NCBI RefSeq assembly: GCF_036013525.1
Contig: NZ_CP107853.1
Location: 1,426,001-1,490,000, forward strand
Direction of reading: 5' to 3'
Length of the DNA: 64,000 nucleotides
From: Nonomuraea sp. NBC_00507
Lineage (GTDB): Bacteria > Actinomycetota > Actinomycetes > Streptosporangiales > Streptosporangiaceae
The translations under genes and the position numbers were made by a program. Each line of letters starts with the position of its first letter. Positions within the stretch are counted from its first letter, which is position 1. Below are positions 59,965 to 64,000 of the stretch, one piece after another. The notes beneath the pieces were generated by a model. That model was given only the letters and a program-made list of their open reading frames with translations, searched no databases and was not told the DNA's origin.

Positions 59965-60801
59965 TCAACCGCCAGCCACCGCCGGCCAGGCGATATCGTC
60001 GACCACAAGCCACGGTTCGCCAGCCACGGTCGCCGGGGTCATCCCGGTGAACGCCACGACGTCCCGGTGCAGGTGGGACTGGTCGGCGTAGCCGACCTCC
60101 GCCGCGACCCTAGCTGCGCCTTCGCCCGCGGCCAGCCGGTGTGCGGCGTGGTCGAAGCGGACCAGCTTCGCCGCCAGCTTAGGCGGCAGGCCGATCTGCG
60201 AACGGAACCGTGACCACAGGCGCTTGCGGCTCCATCCGACCTCGGCCGCCAGTTCGTCGACCCGGACCAGGCCGCGGCCGGCGACGATCCGCCGCCAGCT
60301 CCAGGCTACCTCCGGGTCCACGGACGCCTTTGTCTCATGCCGCCGGGCGAGCAGCAAGTCCGTCAACGCGAAGCGTTCCTGCCAGGAGGAGGTCTCGGCC
60401 ATTCGCTCGCGGATCCGTTCCGCCTCTCGGCCCCACAGGTCGCCGAGGGGCACCACGGTGCCGACCAGGTCGACCGGGGCGACGCCCAGGATCGCGCGGG
60501 CGATCAGCGGGGACAGGCGCACCTGCACGGCCTCGAAGTTCTCGCCCCGCACCCAGAGCTCGCCGAGCCCGAACCCGAGCCCGGCGACCAGGCTTCCCCT
60601 CCGCTGTCCTCCGGCGGCGTCGTCCACGATGAGCGGCCCGGCGCCGAACTCCAGCGCCAGCGTCACGCCCGGATGCGGGACCGCGCGTTGGCCGCTGGCT
60701 GCCCCCGTGCCACGGTCACGGAACCCCGCCATGCCGACACCGGCGATCCGGCTAGGCCGCGCCGGCCGCGCGACGTCCCACACAGCCGCATCGGCGCGCA
60801 T
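59965..60801 (-). CDS. AraC-family transcriptional regulator (278 aa)
   Basis: The C-terminal third has the double helix-turn-helix of AraC proteins (RVDELAAEVGWSRKRLWSRF, then GAARVAAEVGYADQSHLHRD and the closing F-x-G-x-T-P). The N-terminal part is a cupin-like sensing domain. ATG 60801 was chosen; 60807 is an in-frame alternative. It is divergent from the alpha/beta hydrolase at 60879 with an 80-bp gap, so regulation of that gene is likely. Confidence 0.8.
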   Translation of the reverse strand: MRADAAVWDVARPARPSRIAGVGMAGFRDRGTGAASGQRAVPHPGVTLALEFGAGPLIVDDAAGGQRRGSLVAGLGFGLGELWVRGENFEAVQVRLSPLIARAILGVAPVDLVGTVVPLGDLWGREAERIRERMAETSSWQERFALTDLLLARRHETKASVDPEVAWSWRRIVAGRGLVRVDELAAEVGWSRKRLWSRFRSQIGLPPKLAAKLVRFDHAAHRLAAGEGAARVAAEVGYADQSHLHRDVVAFTGMTPATVAGEPWLVVDDIAWPAVAGG

Positions 60802-60878
60802 GCTCACATGCTAGGCGATCCGGCAGCCGGGAACATTCGTTCAAGCCACCGGCGCGCACGAACGGCGACTGTGGGCCC

Positions 60879-61877
60879 ATGACTTCTTCCTCAGCGCACA
60901 AGCAGGTGGATGAGACCAGTCCGGACGTGAGCCGCGCGGGACGCCGCCGCCGGCGCCGCCTCATCGCCTCGGCCGTCCTCCTCACCGTCGTTGGGCTGCT
61001 CGTGACGAACGCGGTCGTGGTGTCACGCCAGGACGCCGAGGCCACGGGAAACCAGATCCTGCCTCTTGACGGCGGGAGCATCCACGTCAGCCAGGACGGC
61101 CCCCGCGACGCGCCGGCACTCGTGCTGATCCACGGGCTCGCCGGGTCGAGCCGCTGGTGGGACGCGCTGGTGCCGGCGCTAGCGAAGACCTACCGGGTCA
61201 TCCAGGTCGACCTGCTCGGGCACGGCCGATCCGCGAAGCCGGCCGGCGGGGGCTATACGATCCCGGAACAGGGACGCCGGGTCGGCCAGGCGCTGGACCG
61301 GCTCGGCGTGCGGCAGGCCGTCGTGGTGGGCCATTCCACCGGCGGCTCGGTCGCCACCGCCCTCGCCGAGCAACGGGGCGACCTGGTGACCGCGCTCGCA
61401 CTCGTCAACTCCGGGCCCCGTACGGACGCGTTCATCTCGGACGGGTTCGTCGGCCAGCTCTTGTTCCTTCCCGGCATCGGGCAGCTGCTGTGGCGGTTCC
61501 GGACCGATAAGATCCTTCGGCAGGGTCTGGACACGGCCGTCAGCCGCCACGGCTACACGATCCCGCAGCAGCTCGTCGACGACGTACGCGCCACGACCTA
61601 CCACTCGCTCACCGCGACCTCCCAGGCTGCCGACGACTACCTGCGACAGGGCGCGCTCCCCGAGCGGCTGGCGGCCCTCGGCAGGCCGCTGTTGGTGATC
61701 TTCGGCGCGGAGGACCGGAGATGGCGATCCTCCGCGGCCGCCGACTACCGCGCCGTTCCGGGAGCGCGGGTCGAGCTGCTGTCCGGGGTCGGGCACTCAC
61801 CCATGCTCGAGGATCCGCCGCGGACCGCCACGTCCCTCCTAGCCTTCACCGCGATCCACGTACGGAGTGAGCCCTAG
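60879..61877 (+). CDS. Membrane-anchored or secreted alpha/beta hydrolase (332 aa)
   Basis: An Arg-rich start (AGRRRRRRLIAS) is followed by one membrane helix (AVLLTVVGLLVTNAVVV), a signal anchor or twin-Arg-like leader. The hydrolase fold has the oxyanion region LVLIHGLAGSSRWWD, nucleophile VVVGHSTGGSVA, acid in LLVIFGAEDRRW and His in LLSGVGHSPMLEDP. Extracytoplasmic action is inferred; substrate unknown. It is divergent from the AraC gene. Confidence 0.8.
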   Translation: MTSSSAHKQVDETSPDVSRAGRRRRRRLIASAVLLTVVGLLVTNAVVVSRQDAEATGNQILPLDGGSIHVSQDGPRDAPALVLIHGLAGSSRWWDALVPALAKTYRVIQVDLLGHGRSAKPAGGGYTIPEQGRRVGQALDRLGVRQAVVVGHSTGGSVATALAEQRGDLVTALALVNSGPRTDAFISDGFVGQLLFLPGIGQLLWRFRTDKILRQGLDTAVSRHGYTIPQQLVDDVRATTYHSLTATSQAADDYLRQGALPERLAALGRPLLVIFGAEDRRWRSSAAADYRAVPGARVELLSGVGHSPMLEDPPRTATSLLAFTAIHVRSEP

Positions 61878-62255
61878 GTATGGACCTCGCCGGGCGGCTC
61901 CGCCACCAGGGCGCAAGCTGGACGACCCGAGCGCCACCTCGACGACGAAGAACAACCACAACACCCGCGTGACGCCCTGGCCCAGCGCGTACGCCTGCCA
62001 CATCGCGAACAGCGTGCGCGCGGCGCCGTCCAACGGTTCCGTGCACCGGCAGGTCGTACTACGCGGAGGTAGGTGGGACGGGGCCTGTCCAGAAAACCGT
62101 ACAGTCCCTAACCCGACCCTCGGCATAACGCTCCGCCCTGGTCCAGGACCGAACCCGGGAGAAACAGCGGCTGGAAAAGATCCTCGAAGACGCTCAGATC
62201 AAACTTGGGTTTCCCCTTGTGTCGTTGAGACATCGCCTAAGAGGAGGACCGGGCG
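61878..62255. other. Spacer with scraps of mobile DNA
   Basis: A minus-strand stretch reads ARTLFAMWQAYALGQGVTRV-LWLFFVVEVAL, a possible membrane-protein fragment. The motif GGCCTGTCCAGAAAACCGTACAG at about 62082 resembles sequence near 20950 and 53640 beside ISL3 copies, so it may be an IS end. Confidence 0.35.
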
Positions 62256-62495
62256 ATGGCAGAGACATGACGAAGGTTCGATCCCGACTTCCGGGACGGC
62301 AATGTCCGGATCGTCGAGGAGACCGGCAAGCCGATCGCGCAGGTGGCCCGGGACCTGGGAATCAATCCCGGGACGCTGGCCAACTGGGTGAACATGGCCC
62401 GCAAGCGCAAGGCACAGACTCGCTGGGCTGAAGCTCAAGCATGGGGGACCAGTGGGCGGCGGCCTGTCAATGGTCAGGTGCGTACATGGCCGCGG
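62256..62495 (+). pseudogene. IS3-family OrfA remnant with early stop
   Basis: ATG 62256 gives MAET then TGA; the same frame continues RRFDPDFRDGNVRIVEETGK and PIAQVARDLGINPGTLANWV, an IS3 helix-turn-helix. No orfB follows. Confidence 0.6.
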
Positions 62496-62597
62496 ACACG
62501 GCCTTGATCCCTCTTCCTCTTTCGGTGGATGGGCCCATCATTGGGACGTCGTCGCTGCTGTCGGCCAGCCGCTATGGCAGGAGTAGTGGGTGACCGG

Positions 62598-62640
62598 GAC
62601 AGATCGCAGACAGGGCAACGACAGGAAGTCGTCGTAGGCT
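62598..62640 (+). promoter_or_regulatory. Triple GACAG operator with -10 box (site 5 of 5)
   Basis: GACAG at 62598, 62609 and 62620, then 10 bp, then TAGGCT at 62635-62640. The spacing equals that of sites 1-4 while the rest is unrelated. Downstream is a 68-codon ORF from ATG 62659 with no recognisable signal or domain, and further on the hydrolase at 63040. The driven gene is not clear. Confidence 0.55.
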
Positions 62641-63039
62641 TTCCTTGCTCGCAAGGCCATGGGTAACGAGCGAGAGAGTGTCAATTCTCTGAAGCGTGGA
62701 GACGGTTTTGTGCACAGCGGCTCTCAGCCGGGCCGACGAGGCGTTGCTCGTCTCTCGCGTGGTGAGCTGCCAATGAAATGGTCAGCTGGTGCAGGCCGCG
62801 ATGGACCTTGCGAGCTGATCCGGCTTCCGGCACATGCCAGGGGTCAGAGTCGTTCGCGGCCCTGACCCTCTACGCGCGAAACACCGCTACCCAGCACGTC
62901 CGAAAGTTGCACATCGATACGGCTGTCAGTGCGCCGTCAGAAGCCGCATGAGGTCGTGGCCACGCTTAGGACGCGTCGCCAACCAAGGCCATCAAGATCA
63001 ACTATGTCATGGACCCTGTCAGGCCATGATTGGAGCAAC
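62641..63039. other. 400-bp leader region with only a doubtful ORF
   Basis: ATG 62659 opens a 68-codon frame (MGNERESVNSLKRGDG) lacking a clear ribosome site. A CCTTG-CTCG-CAAGG hairpin lies at 62643-62656. No domain is recognised; it may simply be the 5' leader of the hydrolase transcript. Confidence 0.35.
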
Positions 63040-64000
63040 GTGCGAAGAAGGACATCATTGCTCACCGCCGCCTTCCTGGCGCTGGCGGCGATCTTACCCG
63101 TTCCAGCGGCCGGCGCGGCGACCGAGACGGAAACCGGCGCCACGACGCCCACGGGGCAGAGCATCATCACCTGGGCGCCCTGCGAGGAGGAGCCCAGCGC
63201 CGAGTGCGGCAAGCTGACCGTCCCGATCGACTGGTCCAGGCCGGAGGGCGAGACCATCGACCTAGCCATCGCCCGGCGCAAGGCCACCGACCCGGCGGCC
63301 CGTGTTGGGTCGCTGGTGATCAACCCGGGCGGCCCGGGCGGATCGGGTGTGGAGGCCGTGTACGGTGCACCCGACTCCTACACCGAGGAACTCCAGAAGC
63401 GGTTCGACATCGTCGGATTCGACCCCCGTGGCGTGGGCCGCAGCCACCCTGTGATCTGCACGGCGTCGGTGTACAACCAGATGCCGCACACCGTCATGAA
63501 GAGCCAGGTCGACTTCGAAGCCTGGGACGCCTTCACAAAAAAGCTGCACAAGGACTGCCGGGAGCGTACCGGCCCCCTGTATGACCACGTCGACTCGCGC
63601 AACGTCGCCCGCGACGTGGACGCCCTGCGCGCCGCCCTCGGCGAAGAGAAGCTCACCTACTACGGCATCTCGTACGGAACCCTGATCGGCCAGATGTACG
63701 CCGAGCAGTTCCCGAACCGTATCCGGGCCCTCGCGCTCGACAGCAACATGGACCACAGCCTCGGCGTCGCGGGCTTCCTGGCCACTGAGGCGGTCGCTGT
63801 CGAGGACGCGTTCGACGAGTTCGCGGGCTGGTGCGAGGCCGACGAGAGCTGCGTCCTGCACGGGCGTGATGTCCGCGCGATGTGGAAAGACCTGCTGGCC
63901 AAGGCGCGGCGCGGGGAGCTGTACTACCCGACCGCCCCAGACAAGCCGATGACAGAGCTGCAAGTCATCTACAACGCCGCGCTCGGCACCGAGGGGCCCG
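63040..64000 (+). CDS. Secreted alpha/beta hydrolase, tripeptidyl-aminopeptidase-like, 3' end cut by window edge
   Basis: GTG 63040 (VRRRTSLLTAAFLALAAILP) follows GGAG at short spacing; in-frame ATG 63004 is less likely by comparison with the paralogue at 53.7-55.2 kb, which also starts GTG. The signal peptide ends near AGA-AT. Blocks match the paralogue one for one: WAPCEEEPSAECGKLTVPID, LVINPGGPGGSGVEAV, FDIVGFDPRGVGRSHPV and LTYYGISYGTLIGQMYAEQF with the Ser nucleophile. Acid and His lie beyond the window. Lineage-specific duplication of a secreted peptidase is evident. Confidence 0.85.
   Translation, partial: MRRRTSLLTAAFLALAAILPVPAAGAATETETGATTPTGQSIITWAPCEEEPSAECGKLTVPIDWSRPEGETIDLAIARRKATDPAARVGSLVINPGGPGGSGVEAVYGAPDSYTEELQKRFDIVGFDPRGVGRSHPVICTASVYNQMPHTVMKSQVDFEAWDAFTKKLHKDCRERTGPLYDHVDSRNVARDVDALRAALGEEKLTYYGISYGTLIGQMYAEQFPNRIRALALDSNMDHSLGVAGFLATEAVAVEDAFDEFAGWCEADESCVLHGRDVRAMWKDLLAKARRGELYYPTAPDKPMTELQVIYNAALGTEGP

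Noticed and set aside
1-64000. tRNA or rRNA genes, or a tRNA-linked integration site
   Set aside because: No cloverleaf-like sequence with a GGTTCGAATCC-type arm was noticed. Reading by eye cannot exclude one fully.

Overview
The window is high-GC DNA from a filamentous actinomycete. Evidence for this is the third-position GC bias, GTG and TTG starts with GGAGG-type ribosome sites, a mycothiol-type DinB/MPI-fold protein, a large AfsR/SARP regulator, PF04672-type (DUF574) methyltransferases, a CU044_5270-type protein and a MAB_1171c/DUF6545 membrane protein. Streptosporangiales-like is my best guess; the species cannot be fixed from sequence alone. Much of the window is a dumping ground for mobile DNA, with islands of ordinary accessory genes between. 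No tRNA, rRNA or CRISPR array was seen.

Layout. 1-1.4 kb: edge gene, a broken MFS gene and an IS3 scrap. 1.45-6.2 kb: a compact system of three tandem six-cysteine exported peptides, a membrane-anchored TlpA/MauD-like thioredoxin, an ABC exporter, a MauE-like membrane protein and an S26 signal peptidase, the last three translationally coupled. 6.3-8.6 kb: ISKra4-type element. 9.2-11.5 kb: two small secreted proteins and a fourth, orphan copy of the six-cysteine peptide. 11.6-17.8 kb: Tn554-like recombinase trio and an IS21 istA. 17.8-23.2 kb: ISL3 elements, transposase scraps and a group II intron. 23.4-28.5 kb: CU044_5270 gene, broken recombinase and transposase, and a TetR / SGNH hydrolase / MFS efflux cassette with a perfect 18-bp operator palindrome. 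29-36.4 kb: broken methyltransferase, cytochrome P450, MFS and SARP regulator. 36.7-40.9 kb: XRE, ImmA/IrrE, DUF6545 and DUF1772 genes, the last two separated by an IS3 copy with a 3-bp target duplication. 41-50.3 kb: nested group II introns and recombinase-in-trio (RIT) elements. 50.3-53.6 kb: a secreted protein and a group II intron RT fused in frame to an ISL3 transposase. 53.7-64 kb: two paralogous secreted hydrolases, a methyltransferase, a decayed second copy of the DUF6545/DUF1772 module, an AraC regulator and an alpha/beta hydrolase.

How the parts fit. The peptide operon carries what is needed to export, trim and oxidise a three-disulfide peptide: AxA-type leader plus S26 peptidase, ABC exporter, and a MauD/MauE-like pair known in methylamine dehydrogenase biogenesis for making disulfides. 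Upstream of it, and of three other loci encoding small secreted products (plus one locus with no clear gene), lies the same promoter grammar: three GACAG pentamers at exact 11-bp steps followed, 10 bp later, by a TANNNT -10 box. This is the geometry of SARP-regulated promoters, and a SARP gene lies at 33.5-36.4 kb. I infer a regulon of small secreted proteins.

The second main observation is that two RIT elements sit at the same codons, the YADD catalytic motif, of two different group II intron reverse transcriptases. One of those introns is itself inserted precisely inside another intron (a twintron).
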